Source: Anaeramoeba flamelloides (lineage: Eukaryota; Metamonada; Anaeramoebidae). Taken from it: a DNA stretch of 64,000 bases. The notes beneath the pieces were generated by a model, which saw nothing but the letters and a program-made list of their open reading frames with translations, searched no databases and was not told the origin of the DNA. Below are positions 1-13,101 of this stretch, one piece after another. Made by a program: the position numbers and the translations under genes. The stretch's first letter is position 1, and each line of letters starts with the position of its first letter. Where the stretch lies: the NCBI GenBank assembly GCA_027625915.1, contig JANTQA010000030.1:1240001-1304000 (forward strand), read 5' to 3'.

Positions 1-1091
1 TCAAGTTTTTCAAGATGTTATTAAAAACACATTAAAATAATTTACAAAATTATTGTATCAATTCTTGAAAAAAAGTTTTTTCATATAATTGTTTAAGAAC
101 AGTATTTGAGCTCGTAATTAATTTTCTTCAGGATTTTGAGAACTTTTTGATCATGTATTTTCTTAATGACTACTCCTTTGACAAACCAAAGTTTTAAACA
201 AAAATTGCTCTGAGATAAAGGAATATACTGTAGACACTTTTTGCACATATTTAATTCATCTAGTAATTCAAAATATTTAATGTTGCTTTATTTGAAAAAT
301 GCAAAACACAATTTAAGATGGCTTTTATCTGAAACGTACAATTTTAACGAAATAGTTTGATATTCTTTCGTATAATCCAAAAAATTTTTGTCAGTTTTTT
401 TGTGGAAATAAAGTGAAAAATTACATTTAAATTTTATTTGAAAAGTAACTACATTTTTTTCCATCTGGAATTTACTTTGATGTAATACTTTAAAAATTTA
501 GAGATGGTTAGTAACTATAAGAGAAATAGTTTTTCCGATTTATCGTGTTTCACTAGATCCACAAAAAATAATTTCTGCAGAAACTTGGAAAAATATTACA
601 TTTTTAGATTTTTGACTCTTCATTTTGAAATGTGTATTGTGATAAAATATTATTTCTTTCAATTTTGATGAACTACTAATTGTAAAATGAAAAGATCAAA
701 ATTTTCCTTCAGCTTTCCAAAATAATCACATTTCATAGTATTAAAACTGTTCATCGAAGCCTCCAATTCTAAAAAGGAAATTAATAATTTAAGTTACCAT
801 TTGTTACAAAATAAATTGAAAAAAATTTTCATTCAGCTTTTCAAAAAAGAGTTTTTTCAAATTCATGTAACATTTCAAATTTTTAATTCTCAAATACTGT
901 TTATTGTAAAATAAAAAGATCAAAATTTTTGTTCAGTTTTCCAAAAAAATCACAAAGAAATTAAAATAAGTCTATCATCTAAAATAAGTCTTTCAAAGAG
1001 AAATTAATAATTTAAACCGATTGAAACAATTATTAAAAAAATGGAAATTTTGCATGATTTTAAAAAAAATCTTTTTTTGGAAAGTTGTAAG
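1..1091. other. Gene-poor AT-rich stretch
   Basis: No convincing gene. One possible terminal exon lies at 132-197 (+): a TTTTCTTCAG acceptor is followed by 21 open codons (start DFENFLIMYF) and TAA, but it is short enough to be chance. A direct repeat of about 75 bp appears at about 640-735 and again at about 868-955, sharing a GATCAAAATTTT core and TTCAG(C/T)TTTCC. Confidence 0.4.
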
Positions 1092-1177
1092 AAAATTTTG
1101 TTCAATTTATATGCTACAAATTGGAAGAACTGAAGAAAACACTTGAAGCGCTGAGGTTGGTTCTGAATAACTTTCAA
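1092..1177 (+). CDS. Unrecognised internal exon (coding-like)
   Basis: After an AG acceptor, 28 codons stay open and end at a GTAAAA donor in phase 0. The peptide is amphipathic and helix-like (contains YKLEELKKTLEALRLVLNNF), and local GC is higher than the flanks. No partner exons were found on either side, and the frame stays open past the donor, so the exon limits are not certain. I do not recognise a family. It could be a relic of an old gene. Confidence 0.28.
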
Positions 1178-2689
1178 GTAAAAAGATTATTAATTTATTT
1201 TTACTGGTATTTGAAATGTAAAAGTGAGATCTTTTTCTCTCGTTCTCCTTTTAAAATTCTGAAATCAGAATCGGTCATTTAGGATTCTTGTTTCACAAAA
1301 GTAAACCAAACAATTGTATATCAAAGCCAACAAATGAATTAAAATAAACAACTTTCGATCAATTACTTTGATATTTATGGAGATTGAAAAAAAGTACAAT
1401 TAGGCAAAAATTTTTTCCCAATTCTAATACAAATATCACCAAGAAAACTATTCTTTTACAAATTATAAAAAAACTTTATTGAACTACTTACTAACTGATT
1501 GATAATGGTTTGTACTCGTTTTGACGTAACGAAAGTAGAACTTTTTTCAAATAGCTATTTTTCAATTAATAAATCTTAAATTTTCTTTAGGGATTAGTGA
1601 ACGAAAAAAAAATCTTCAAGTAAATTTAATCACCAATTTAAAAAAATTCTACTGCACCTTGATATTGAAAAACAAAGTAATATATCTGTTTACTATAAAA
1701 TCAAACTTACTCTTAAATCTATTTTCAGAAATTAATTATTTTTTAAGAAGTTTGATCCGTTTTTCTTATTTTTGAAAAGTTCAAAATTCAATAAATTTTC
1801 AAATTATATACAAAATATTCATTTTCTTTGGAAGAAGATTGAAATTTCATTATTTTCGAAGTGTGTGTACAAAAATACAATTAAAAAATAAAACTACTAA
1901 CTTCTAAAAAAAATAAGGATAAAAAATCTACTTAATTTCAAAAAAATTACAATAATTATTTTAAATTGATAACAATATAATTTTTTTGATTCAAAGAACA
2001 GTTCAAATCAATTTTTTGTATTTTTTCTTAATATTAAAAAAAAATATAAGAAAAAAATAATAATTAAATAAAAATTCTCCTGAAATACCCTTTTAAAACC
2101 TGGTAAATTCAACTTACAATCTAAAGAAATACCTTTTTATTTTGATTATTTATAATCTATGATTAATAACCCAATCTTAATTCTTTCTGTGGGTTATTAA
2201 CAATACACTAATTAAAAAAATTTTTTTATAACATATTATAAACGTTTGTTAGAGGTGTTATAAAAGTTTTAAACATTATAAAATTTTTTAATAACTGCTT
2301 TTATAACATAAATGTTTGTTATTAAATATATTATAAAATTTGTAACATGTTATTAACATATTATAAGATTTTTAAAAAAAACAGAATGAAAAAGTTATCA
2401 TTTAAAAGGCAAATTTATTTAAAAAAATTTTATATAGATGTTATAAAAAAAATTGTTTTTTTTATTAGAGATATTGTGCTTTTTGGATAAAAAAATGAAA
2501 AAAAAATTTTTTTATCACATGTTAAAACATTTTTAACAAGATTTATTATGTATTCTTTTCATCATTCTATTTATTTTTTATTTTAATTATAAGTTATAAC
2601 ACATTATATAACGTATTTGATATTGTATAATACCTTTATAACATATGTAAAAAATTTAAAACCCCCTTTCAACTCAAAAACATTTTTTA
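1178..2689. other. AT-rich intergenic DNA
   Basis: Homopolymer-rich sequence with no supported gene. A string TACTGGTATTTGAA near 1202 matches one end of the 165-bp TA-flanked MITE family seen intact at 16940, so a decayed copy may lie here. Confidence 0.4.
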
Positions 2690-2883
2690 CCACTCAGTTC
2701 CACTTTTAAGGCAGAAAATGCTTAGAAATTTAAAGCACAATAAAAATCCCAAATTTAGGCAACAAATTCAGATTGGAGTAAAATAATTTGTAAAAAAAAA
2801 ATACAAATTTTATACCTTAATTTGAGATTTTTTTGTACCTTAAATTTCGTTGCAAGTTTGTGTCTTAAAAGTGGAACTGACTG
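2690..2883. mobile_element. MITE of the CAGTCAG family (diverged copy)
   Basis: About 194 bp with long terminal inverted repeats. The right end reads GTGGAACTGACTG followed by TA. The left end is TA followed by CCACTCAGTTCCACTTTTAA. Each arm contains the repeated TTAAGGCA-type motif. It is non-coding. It belongs to the same family as the copies at 20072 and 61022 and shares ends with the 5.6-kb transposon at 23673, so it was probably mobilised by that element's transposase. It is the most diverged of the three. Confidence 0.75.
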
Positions 2884-4590
2884 TAAAAAATTTGTTCATT
2901 TTTTTATAACTGTTTATAGATTCTATTTTTAATATTTTAATGAGTTTCTTTGAAATTTTATAACACTTTCAACATTTATAACATGTATGTATCACAAATA
3001 AATCATGTTATATATATATATATATATATATCACAGGTAATAAGAGTTTTCGTTTAAAAATTATGAAAGATGTATAAAAACGCGTTTTTTCAATTTTTTT
3101 ATATGTTTTTTTCGTTTCATTCATTGTTTTCGTTTTTTTTTTTTTGAAAAAGTTCTCGAATTCTTTTGAAATCACACTTTTCGTTTCTGGGATGTGAAAA
3201 AATGCAAACGAAAAAACTTAAAAACAACAAAATATATATATATATATAGGTAATATTTAATTGATTTAAAATCCTTCGAAAACAATGATAATTCGTGATT
3301 TTCTATTTAAGTGTGGGGGTTGTATTTAAACCCATGAAAATGGTTTGATTTTCCATTTTTATAACTTCAAAAACAAGAATAAAAGTGTTTTACTCGTTTA
3401 AAACACTTGAAATTCTAGAAACTTTAAACCTTGGGTAATCGAATAATTTTTTGTAAAAAATTGCTTATTGGGAAAGAAAAGTGGTAAAAATTTAACTTTT
3501 ATACCGATTCCAAATTAGTCAATCTCACCTAATTTTTTTGTTTTTTAATTACATCTCCCAATATAATTTTTTATTGATCACAAAAAAAATGTTAAAATTA
3601 TTAACAAAAAAATTTTTTACAGAATTTCGAATTTGGAAAATGTGATCAGCGTTTTTTTTCCATCATATGGATTCTATTTCATCTAATGAGTAAGAAGTTC
3701 AGATAAGTTCATTTTTTTTTTTTTTTTTTGAATACACAATGAAACCATTTTACCCTTAATTTTTTTACATATTCATTAACACATTTCTTATTTCTTAACA
3801 GTTGTTTTGTTAAGAAACCCATATCATGTTATAATAACAACAATTTCATTTTTTATTATTCATTTTTTTTTTTACAAAATTGTTTTCAAACAATTTGTTG
3901 TTACTTTTTTGTCCAAATTTACTACTTGATACATTCTTTAAAAATATTGCTTTATTATAATGATGGAAAAAATCCAAAGAACGTGTTAAAAAAAGTAATA
4001 TTTCCTTTCACTTTTTAAATTACTTTTATAATTCTAATGTTGTTTCTTTCTTAAATATATACATTCTTTTATAATGTATATTTACTTTAACATAACAAGG
4101 GAAAATCGATGAACCAACCGAAATAAAATTCCAACTCCCAATCCAACTGTAGAGAATGTATACATTTAAGTATCTGGTTAATTTGATTTTTTTTTTTGTT
4201 AGATCTTTTTTTTTTACTTTAGATCGATCATAAATTTAATTTTTAGAAAATATTCAATTACATCAAAATATATTTTAAACCAAATTTTTCTGTTAAAATC
4301 TTTTTTGATATCAAACCAAAATAAATATATAAAATATAAAATTCTTTCCATTATTTTTTACATTTTTATATTTTATTTATTGTTTTTTTTTTTTTTTTTC
4401 AATTATGAATAATTTCTTCGATATACTTAAGACGAAATAAAAATTTAGTAAATATGAATTGTCAAAAAAAAAAAAAATACTTTACTCTAAGTGTCTGAAG
4501 CAAGCGGAATTCGCCCTTTTTTATTCATTTATTTTCACTTTTAATAAAAATTACTAACACACACACACACATATATATATATATACATAA
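2884..4590. other. AT-rich intergenic DNA with TA microsatellites
   Basis: No gene seen. Two (TA)n tracts (about 3008-3031 and 3231-3248) bracket a block of about 200 bp containing several CGTTT strings, which may be an old insertion. Another CA/TA tract lies at about 4559-4586, at the edge of the next element. Confidence 0.4.
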
Positions 4591-5163
4591 GCTATTTCCA
4601 AGAATGTGTGGCAAATTTATTTTAAAATATATTTATGTAACCAATTCTTCAAAAAATGATTTAAATATATAAAATCATTAAACACCATTTATAGATTCTT
4701 GATAATAATTCAATTTGTTTCTTAGTATTGTATTGCAAAAATAAAATATATTAAAATTTATGATCTCGGTTTTATCGGATATTTTTTTATGGTGAAAATT
4801 GGTGTTTATTATTTTCTTTTTGATCGAAAAAAATATTTTCATAACTTGTATAATCTCAACAATTGTTACAATATAATTAAAAACATATAAATACATTTAA
4901 TTGTTTAAAAAATCATTGGTACCCTATCCATATTTCCAGTTTTTTATTGAAATTGGTCGTACATTGTTTTCACCAAAAAAAGTGTTATTTTTTTTTTCAT
5001 TTTTTGGAAATATTTCAACTAACCTGTTTTGAATTAAATACCCAAGTGGTTTATTCAATCGATATTAATATTAAACTTAATTTGGTAATGTCTTATAAAG
5101 ATTACCATTACTAAAAAAGATTATTTTTTATGAAATGTAAAAAAAAATGCCCCACTTTTTTGG

Positions 5164-5170
<7 letters not shown>
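4591..5170. mobile_element. H-family TIR element, short copy
   Basis: About 580 bp bounded by imperfect inverted ends: left GCTATTTCCAAGAATGTGTG, right (reverse complement) GGTATTTCCAAAAAAGTGGG. The interior is similar to the two ends of the larger element at 8847-10520 but lacks about 0.7 kb from its centre, so it is an internally shortened relative. It is flanked by TA-rich microsatellites, so a target duplication cannot be read. No intact ORF. Confidence 0.6.
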
Positions 5171-5194
<24 letters not shown>

Positions 5195-5293
5195 CGGGGA
5201 AACGGATTTTACACATCGCTCACACGTTCGCGAACGTGTTTCATGACATCAAAAAAAACGTCATACCTGTGATATATATATATATATATATAT
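5171..5293. repeat. (TA)n tracts around a GC-richer palindromic block
   Basis: Two (TA)n runs, about 5173-5194 and 5271-5293, enclose about 75 bp of GC-richer sequence with a perfect 18-bp palindrome at 5222-5239 (centre TTCGCGAA). The motif TACCTGTGATATA at the right edge matches, inverted, the motif TATATCACAGGTA near 3027, so both may be ends of one TA-inserting element. Confidence 0.5.
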
Positions 5294-6787
5294 CCCTTAG
5301 CACCCCAAATAACCTAAAAACATTTCAAACAAAATTTTTAATTTGAAATGTTATCAAAGGATAATAAGGTATAGAATTAATAAACAATTATCTTAGAAAG
5401 AAAATTTTATAATTAAAAATTGTATAGTTACCTATAATAAAAAAATAAAATGAAAAAAAATTTTCAACATTGGGAATTTTTTTTTGGTTATTGTGATTTA
5501 ATAATTTTTCCAAATTTTGTCAAAATAAATTTTTTTTTTTTTTTTTGAAAAGTTTGTCTAGACATCAAAAACCTCTTATTTTTAACATTTAAAACACATC
5601 ATACTTTACTGGAAATTTTTTTGGGGCCCTTTTCACCCCAAAATTGCATAAAATGCTTGATTAAATAATTTATTCATTATAAAAGTTATTATGACATCAC
5701 ATTGAAAATTTGTTTTATCTATTGATTACTATTCAATATCAATATCTATATTAGATTCTAAATAATTTAAAAATAAAAAAAAATATAAATTAAATTTGAA
5801 AAAAAAATCAAATTTTTTTTCATTGTAAAATTTGGAATTTTTTCAACAAGATTTTTTTTCAATTTTAAATGATTTGGCCAATAGTTCGAGTCAGATTAAT
5901 AATTGATTTTTTTTTTTTATTTTTTACAATTTTTTAATTTTTAACTTTTTAAAATTCTAACATAAAATAAACAATAGTGTTGAATTAGAGACTATATATC
6001 AGAACTTATTTAACAAGATCTGAATTAATTTATTAAGGAAAAATCCAAATATCGCAAATATATTATTCAAATTTTTACCAATATCAAAATGCAATAAAAA
6101 AAAGTTGGTTTCGGAGATTATTTTATTATATTGGAATAATATTTAAGAGTTATTTTTTATTTTATTTTATATTTAGGTATAAATATTTTATCGATTAAAA
6201 AGTAATTTATATTTGTTTTATTCCAATTTAATAAATTGAAATTATTTTACAATTTTTTTTTTTTTTTTTGATTTTCAATTATTATCTATTGCTTAAATAA
6301 AAGTTTTAGAAAATTAATCATATTAAAAATTTAATTTTGTCCTAAAGAAATAAATTTCATTTTTCTCTTAATTGGATATTTATTGAAATTTTTTCTAAAA
6401 AAAAAAAATTAAATTTCAAAGTAATTTATTTTTTTATTTATTTTTTTTATCATAAAATTATCAAAATTGGTTGGTGGTTATTATTAATAAATTAATGTGT
6501 TGAGTTTTGAATTACTATTAATGGAATAAAAATTCTGATTTAAAAAAATAAAATAAAAATAAAAATCTTTAAAAAAAATGTAAAAATGAATAATTATTAT
6601 TTTTTTTTTCAATTTCAAAAAAAAAATAAATAACTTAACTACTTTATCTTTGAACTATTTTGACTTTTTATTATAATTCAAATCTGGATTAAAGACAAAT
6701 AAGAAAATTAATATATTAGTAGATCAAAATCATTTTAAATCTAATTTAAAAAACTTGATGAAATTTAGGTAAATCCGGGGTGCTAAG

Positions 6788-6789
<2 letters not shown>
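5294..6789. mobile_element. C-family TIR element in (TA)n
   Basis: About 1.5 kb with 13-bp perfect inverted ends, CCCTTAGCACCCC at the left and GGGGTGCTAAGGG at the right, each abutting a (TA)n tract. The interior is very AT-rich and non-coding. About 330 bp of its left part recurs in inverse orientation at 20907-21234, which shows that it is a dispersed repeat. The superfamily is unknown. TA duplication is likely but hidden by the microsatellite. Confidence 0.65.

Positions 6790-6841
<52 letters not shown>
6790..6841. repeat. (TA)n microsatellite
   Basis: A run of about 26 TA units directly abuts the right end of the C element. The following 1.4 kb (to 8259) is AT-rich with long A-runs near 7700-7800 and no supported gene. 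Confidence 0.8.
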
Positions 6842-6845
<4 letters not shown>

Positions 6846-8259
6846 CAACGTCTATGCATGATTTTTGTTATAAAGATGTTATATGATTGTTTTAAAATTC
6901 TTTTTTTATTAGGGTTTTATTTAAATAATAAAAAAAAATAGAATGAATATAATCTAAAAATATTGATTGTAAGATTTAGAATTAGTTACCGAAATAATAG
7001 TACCAATAAAAAAATAAAATTAATTTCTGAATAACACTTTTCAATATGGTTTTTTTCTTAATCATTTTCTCTCAAATTTTAATTGTAGATTATTAAAATT
7101 AAAATTTTTCAATTTATTTTTTTTACAAATTTTTAGAGAATCTAAAACTTATAAGCACTACTATAATTGTAAATGAACTATCATATATTTCAATTTTTGT
7201 TGGTATAATGGTTTTGCCATCTCCTTAATCGAAAAAATACAATTACATTAATCAATGACTTTATATTAAACTTTTGGGAACAGTGTTATCTAAAAAATAG
7301 AAACATTATTTCGAAAAAATATTCCTTATTTAAAATAATAAATTTATAAACTTAATTTAATTCTTTTCGATGCAAGAACAACTATTTCGCAAGCTTGACT
7401 AATAATTCACTTTTTAATTATTTTCAAAATATAAAGTTTTGATATTTTAAAAATTAAAAAAAAATAAATCAAATAATTTTTAATAAAATTGAATAAAAGT
7501 ATTTAATTAGAGTAATATTGATTTTTTATTATTGAATTTTGACTAAAAAAAGGTTAAAACATAGATTTTTTGCTAATAATTAAATTCCCACTTTCAAGTC
7601 ATTACATATTCTCAATTTTCAAAACCTTTATTTCTATTTTCCAAGATCTTTCTTTTTTTTCAATTTTATTTAGCAAAAAAAAAGAAAAATATAAAAAAGG
7701 AAACAAACAAAAAAAAAAAAATACAATCAAACAAAGAAAAAAAAAACAAAAGTAAACAAAAGAAAAAAAAAATATATATAAACAAAAGTAAAACACAAAT
7801 ATTGAAAAAGAAAAACAAAAATTATATGAAATTAGAAAAATTAATTTTGATCTAAAAAGTGAAAAAATATAACTTGATAATAATAGGGACAAAACCACAG
7901 AATTGCTTCCAATAAAATTCTAAAGTAAGTCACAATTTTTGAAAAATAGTTTATATGGAAGCTATTTCAAAAAAAATTGATTGAAAAATTTAGAATAAAA
8001 TATCTTTATTAAACATAATCCTCATAAAACTATTTACATCTACAAAATTCTAATTAACCATTGATAATCATTTCTCTAATTCTAAAAAAAAAAAATAAAA
8101 TAAAAAATAAAAAAATAGTAATATAAAAACTTGGTTTATTTATAAGATTATTTTAGAATTTATAAAAATATTTTTTTTTTTGAACAAATTGTTTTCTAGG
8201 GAAAATTGTTTATTAAAAGGAAGAAACAAACAAAAAAAAAAATCTAATAAATCTGTAAT

Positions 8260-11200
8260 TTAATTGAATATTTTTTCAATTTTTGGACCAGTAAATTTTT
8301 CTAAAAAATATTTATTTTTAAAATTGTTAAATTCATTTTTATTTCTACATTCTATTTCGTTCTTTATTTGTTGAACCAATAATTCTATGGCAACTTTATT
8401 GCTTGATCCTCTTAATAAAATTATATCTGCATATTTTCTAACCTATTAAAATTCCAAATATTAAGATATATTAAGATATATTATATAAATGAAATAAATA
8501 TTAATTCGCAATTAAAAATTAATTTGTACAAAAAATGTGTTTAAAAATATAATTCGGCTAATAAGTTTAAAATAAACCATAATTGCAATAAAAATATTTT
8601 TCAGTAACGTTTATTCAAATCATTTTGTAATCACTGAGGATGGGTGATTCGATTAAAAATGGTAAAGATGATCAGGTAAGTATTGTAGTATCTTTAAATA
8701 AAAATTTTAAAGGATTTTACTTTTAGAATATTTTGTTTGAATAAATGAAACAAAGAGACAATATTTTTCAAGACATAAATTGGTAAAGTCATTTTATAAA
8801 AAGTTTTGAAAAATTTTTTTTTTTAAGACTGTACAATTTAAAGCAATGTAAAAAATATTTTTAGTTCAATCTCCTTTTTATAAGCGATTTTAGCTTGCTT
8901 TGAATAAAGAATTTTATCGGTCTAAACGTAAATCAAACTTTGTAAAAATGTTGACCTTCGAAATGTTCATTGAAATGAAATGCTTTGGGAATTTTAGTTA
9001 TCAGATCGGATCTATTTCCAAAAAAAGTATTACAGATTTATTTTAAAATATCTTTATTCAACTTCAACCCAGTCTTAATAAAACTCTTTAAATATATCAA
9101 AAATTATTAACAATCATTTATTGATTCTTAATAATAATCCAATGTGTTTGTACGTATGGTATTACATAAATAAATGACATTTAAAATTTCTGATCTCAAT
9201 TTTATATGATATTTTTAAATGTATTAAAATTGATAGTTATTTTTTTCTTTTTGATCAGTAAAAATGGTTTTCCGAACTTGTTTAATCTTGAAAAAATCCC
9301 AAAAGAATGGAAAACTTATAACTGAATTTTATTGTTTAAAAAATCGTTTGTGCCTTTATCATATTGCCCGTTTTTTATTGAAATTGATAGTGAATTGTTT
9401 TTTTCCATCACAAAAAGTGCAATTTTTTTTTTTTTCATTTTTTAGAAATATTTTAATGAACATGCAAACCATTTTTACAGTCAAAGGTGACCACCTTCAA
9501 TGAGTGAATTACATGTATTTAAAGGGTTTGAATGGATATTAGAAGAAAAAAATTAATTTTTGGGCACTACAAAAATCTCATGACTTTTATCAAGCTTACG
9601 GCCTTTTCATACTTTCAAACACTTTCAGGCAATCCACAAACCTTTCAAACACTTTCAGACAATTTACAAACCTTTCAAACACTTTTCAACACCTTTAAAG
9701 AGGAAGTGCGTTGCAAAGCTGATATGCTTTGTAAAAATCACGAGATTTTTTGTAGTGGGAATCTCAAAAATGAAATCATTTTTTCATATTTTTGCGCATT
9801 TTTTTTTTTTTTTTGATTTTATTTTGACACGTAATTCATTTGCAAATTTTTTTTTTTATTGCAAGATCGATAGTCACTTGGTAAAAACGTGTTATTCTAA
9901 TGTTATTGAAACAGTGAAAATGATTGTAGAGAAATCATTTTGATTTCTATTGGAATTTTATTTGGATCTTCACTTGAAGATCAAAAAGAACTTGTTTTTT
10001 TTTTTTCTAAATGTTCCGAAGAAATTTAATTTTTTCAATTTTCAAGAAAATATATTGATTTATTGGTTTTGTTTCATACGGGTGTCAAATATTCTTTTAC
10101 GCGTATTATTCTACTTTGATCTTATTTGTTCTTCAAAGGTCAATTATATAAATAATAATTGATATTTGAAAAAAAAATGTAGGGCACCTTGGACAGAAAT
10201 AAAGTTTATTAAAATAAATACAATCGGTGTTGATTCAATCAGTATTAATTATTCACTTAATTTGATATAGCCAATTTAAGGAATAGATCCATTAACAAAG
10301 AATATTTTTCTATGGAATGTCAAAAACAAATGACCCACTTTTTGAGAAATACCTTCGATCTGATAACTAAAATACCCAAAGCATTTCATTTCAATGAACA
10401 TTCCGAAGGTCAACATTTTTACAAAGTTTGATTTCCGTTTAGACCGATAAAATTCTTTATTCAAAGCAAGTTAAAATCACTTATAAAAAGGAAATTGAAC
10501 CAAAAAATATTTTTGTAATTTTTTTTTTAAGAGTATATCCTATCACAAGATTAAATATGGTTGTCTTAAAAAAATAGCCCTATTGCAGGCTGTTAGATGT
10601 TTTATTAATCATTTTAAAAATAGGTCTCTTGTATTTAGCTGACTGTTTTATAGGCGCCCTATAAAACTTTTTTGTTCACACTTTTTTTTAAAAAGATCCA
10701 AAAGGCTTTGAATAAAAGCAAAGCAAAACAAAAAAAAAAATGGGTGTGTTGGTACAAAACTTACAGGAACAACATAATTGTCAAACCCAGGCTTTACAAA
10801 TTTGAAATATTGGTTGATGATTGATTCGACTGTTCTTCCTCTTTCTTTGGTGTCTCGAAGTATTCTTCTCCCAAGACGTATGTCATCATCTACATCAACA
10901 AAGACTTTGATGTCGATCAGATCTCTTAATTCTGGGGTATTAAAGATGTGAATACCCTCAAAAAGAATCACGTCGCCCTCGACAGTCGCAAATTCTGTAG
11001 TTGAAGGCTTGTTATTGCAAAAATCATATTTTGGACAAGTCACCGCAGATCCTTCTTTAATTTTCTCGAGAGTTTTGGAAAGTAAATCAAGATCCAAGGC
11101 ATCTGGCTTGTCCCAATCATATTCACCCACATTCTCAAGATCCTTTTCGGTGAGTGTTTTATAAAACCAATCTTGGCTGAGAAGAGACACCCTTCTGTTG

Positions 11201-11629
11201 GGTAAGTTTTTGATAATTTCTCTACAAACAGAAGTCTTCCCAGATCCAGAACCTGAGATTTGGAAGAATTTTTTAAAAATTTTTCAATTACATAATTTTA
11301 TGGAAAAAGAAAGTGAATTAGGTGACGAAGGGAAAATTTGGGACGATACAAATTTTAAGAAACAGAATAAAGAGTGTATGTTTGTGGATACATCAAAAAT
11401 TGATTTGATAAAAAAAAAAAAAAAAAAAAGTATAGCTGATCAGAACAAAAACAAAACGATCAAGAAAGCAACACGCTTTAAAAAAGCAACAAGAAAAAAA
11501 TCTGAAAAAAAAAAAAAAAAAAGGCTTACCACCACACACACCAACAATATATGGGCTTTCTTTAATTGGTTCTTCTTCTTCGTCAGATTCTGTTGTGAAG
11601 TAATATTTTCGATTTGGTAAAGATGACAT
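8260..11629 (-). CDS. Uridine/cytidine kinase, three exons
   Basis: Phosphorylates uridine/cytidine to the monophosphate in pyrimidine salvage, in the cytosol. Exons: 11629-11530, 11252-10765, 8442-8260. Together they give 256 residues plus TAA, the normal length for the family. Intron 1 (277 nt) has GTAAGC...CAG and splits the P-loop, which reads GGSGSGKT once spliced. Exon 2 carries the SQDWFYK substrate motif, YDWDKPDALD, the FEGIHIF strand and the RRILRDTKERGR region. Intron 2 (2,322 nt, GTAAGT...TAG, phase 0) is followed by KYADIILLRGSSNKVAIELL, the conserved family C-terminus. The first ATG after an A-rich leader was chosen; an in-frame ATG lies 45 nt upstream. Intron 2 hosts the inverted-repeat element at 8847-10520. 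All splice junctions keep frame, so the gene looks functional. High confidence from the family motifs. Confidence 0.9.
8847..10520. mobile_element. H-family inverted-repeat element in kinase intron 2
   Basis: Inverted arms of about 165 bp (about 8847-9011 and 10354-10520) differ at only a few positions. Just inside them are the GGTATTTC-type ends shared with the copy at 4591-5170. The centre (about 9500-10200) is absent from that shorter copy. It holds an open frame at 9532-9816 (+) with a short tandem peptide repeat (FQTLSGNPQT / FQTLSDNLQT), which is possibly a relic of an element protein. The host intron still has good splice sites, so the insertion is probably tolerated. Superfamily not determined. 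Confidence 0.65.
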
Positions 11630-12141
11630 TTGGATTTTGTTCTCGAAAGATAGAAATTTTAAGAAGAGTAACAAAGAATGGTACTAAAAACAAAAAAAAA
11701 ATTAAAGAATAAGCCTTGGTGGTTAAAAATAAAATATGATAAGCAAAAAAATATTAAAAACAATAACGAATCAATAACTTTTTATAACAGACTTGAAAAA
11801 CGAAAGAATTTCAATTTACGTCACATTAAAATGGTTGATATTTTTCTTCAATTTATCCTTTTTTTTTTTTTATCAAATTTGATATTTTTGGAGCAAATGA
11901 AAAACTGGACAATTAAAGTTTTTTTGAGAAATTTGATATCAGTAGAACAAATTGTGGTTCTGATCTTTAAAATAAGTACTCGAAAAAAGAATGGGAATTT
12001 ATGGTATTTTGAAAAATTAAGAGAAAATTGAAAGTGTGATTGAACACAATGTTTGTTTGTGGGTAGAGAAGGCTACTTTTAAATTTTGACAGTTAACAAA
12101 TGTGATCTTTTGGAAACTAAGAAAGATCTTGTTATTTTGCA

Positions 12142-13101
12142 TTATGTGACAAACAATTTAAAAGGAAGAAATTTTACTTTCTCTTCTTTTTTTTTTTTGA
12201 TGACAGGCCCAAAGATTGAAATTGAAAGTGGAAATTTCACTTTAGGTGGGGTGCGCTGTATTTTATCATTAACTGCGTTTGGTTCGGTGTTTTGGTTTAA
12301 AATTTCAAATAACATCTTTTTCATTTTGTTTAATTTCTCCCAATGTGTTTTGTTTGAAAGTAGCTGGTTCCAAGTCTTTTTTTTTTATTGGGTAACAAGT
12401 GTAAATTGGTGTGGTTAAAATTTGTTTTGTTTGTTTAATTAGAGCTTTTCTTTTTTTTTTTTTATTTCTTCTTGTGAAGGGATTGATGGGGATTGTAAAG
12501 AGTGTGGAATGAATAAAAAATTTCGAAATTTCATTACTTTTGAATTCAAGCAATTCTTTGTTGTTTTGTTGGTACGAAAATTATGTGTACCAAAAGCTCA
12601 AGTGAAAATTAGACTAAAAGAAAGAGAGGTGGTTTTTTGGAAAATTCAAACCTTGCGTTGGCTTTTTTTTGTTGGCTTTTATCAAAATTCCTTTTTTTTT
12701 TCTATGGAACTTTTTGGTTTTGAAGTGTAAGGCTAAGTCATTAAAAGAATTTGTTTTGTCTTGGTACTACAAATACTGTTTGTTTTTTTTTGTTGAAAAA
12801 TGAAAGGTCAAAATACAGAAAAGTGTGTGGTTAAAAAGGAGGAAAGAATAAAAAAATGAAAAATTTTGCCAATTAAAAAAAATCTTTTCGTTGCTGTTTT
12901 TTTCTATTATTTTGTTGTTTGGTAGGTATCTTTTTGAATTGCTCTTCAAAACAGAATAACGTTTTCAATCAGAATCCATGAACTTTATCCATCTGTATAC
13001 CATAGTTTCTACAATAAAAAGAATGTTTGTGTCCAAATCACCCTTAACAACTTCTTCAACTTGTTATTCAAGTTGACTCTCTGTTTCTTATTTCTCAAAT
13101 T
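12142..13101 (-). CDS. Unresolved minus-strand gene, several coding-like exons
   Basis: The firmest part is an open frame of about 98 codons from about 12436 to 12142 with balanced, hydrophilic composition (contains TWNQLLSNKTHWEKLNKMKK and PPKVKFPLSISIFGP). Further minus-strand pieces are an exon beginning at 13101 after a CTGTAAG acceptor (NLRNKKQRVNLNNKLKKLLR) and K/Q-rich segments near 12950-12850 and 12570-12450. The exon chain could not be closed. It lies upstream of the kinase on the same strand but has no visible link to it. No family recognised. It could be a decayed gene. Confidence 0.32.

Noticed and set aside
7570-7898. Overlapping ORFs on both strands with K-, F- and S-runs
   Set aside because: Produced by A-rich low-complexity DNA; no start context, motifs or splice signals.
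11198-11620. 140-codon plus-strand ORF
   Set aside because: It runs across exon 1, intron 1 and exon 2 of the kinase in antisense and is padded by the intron's A-runs.
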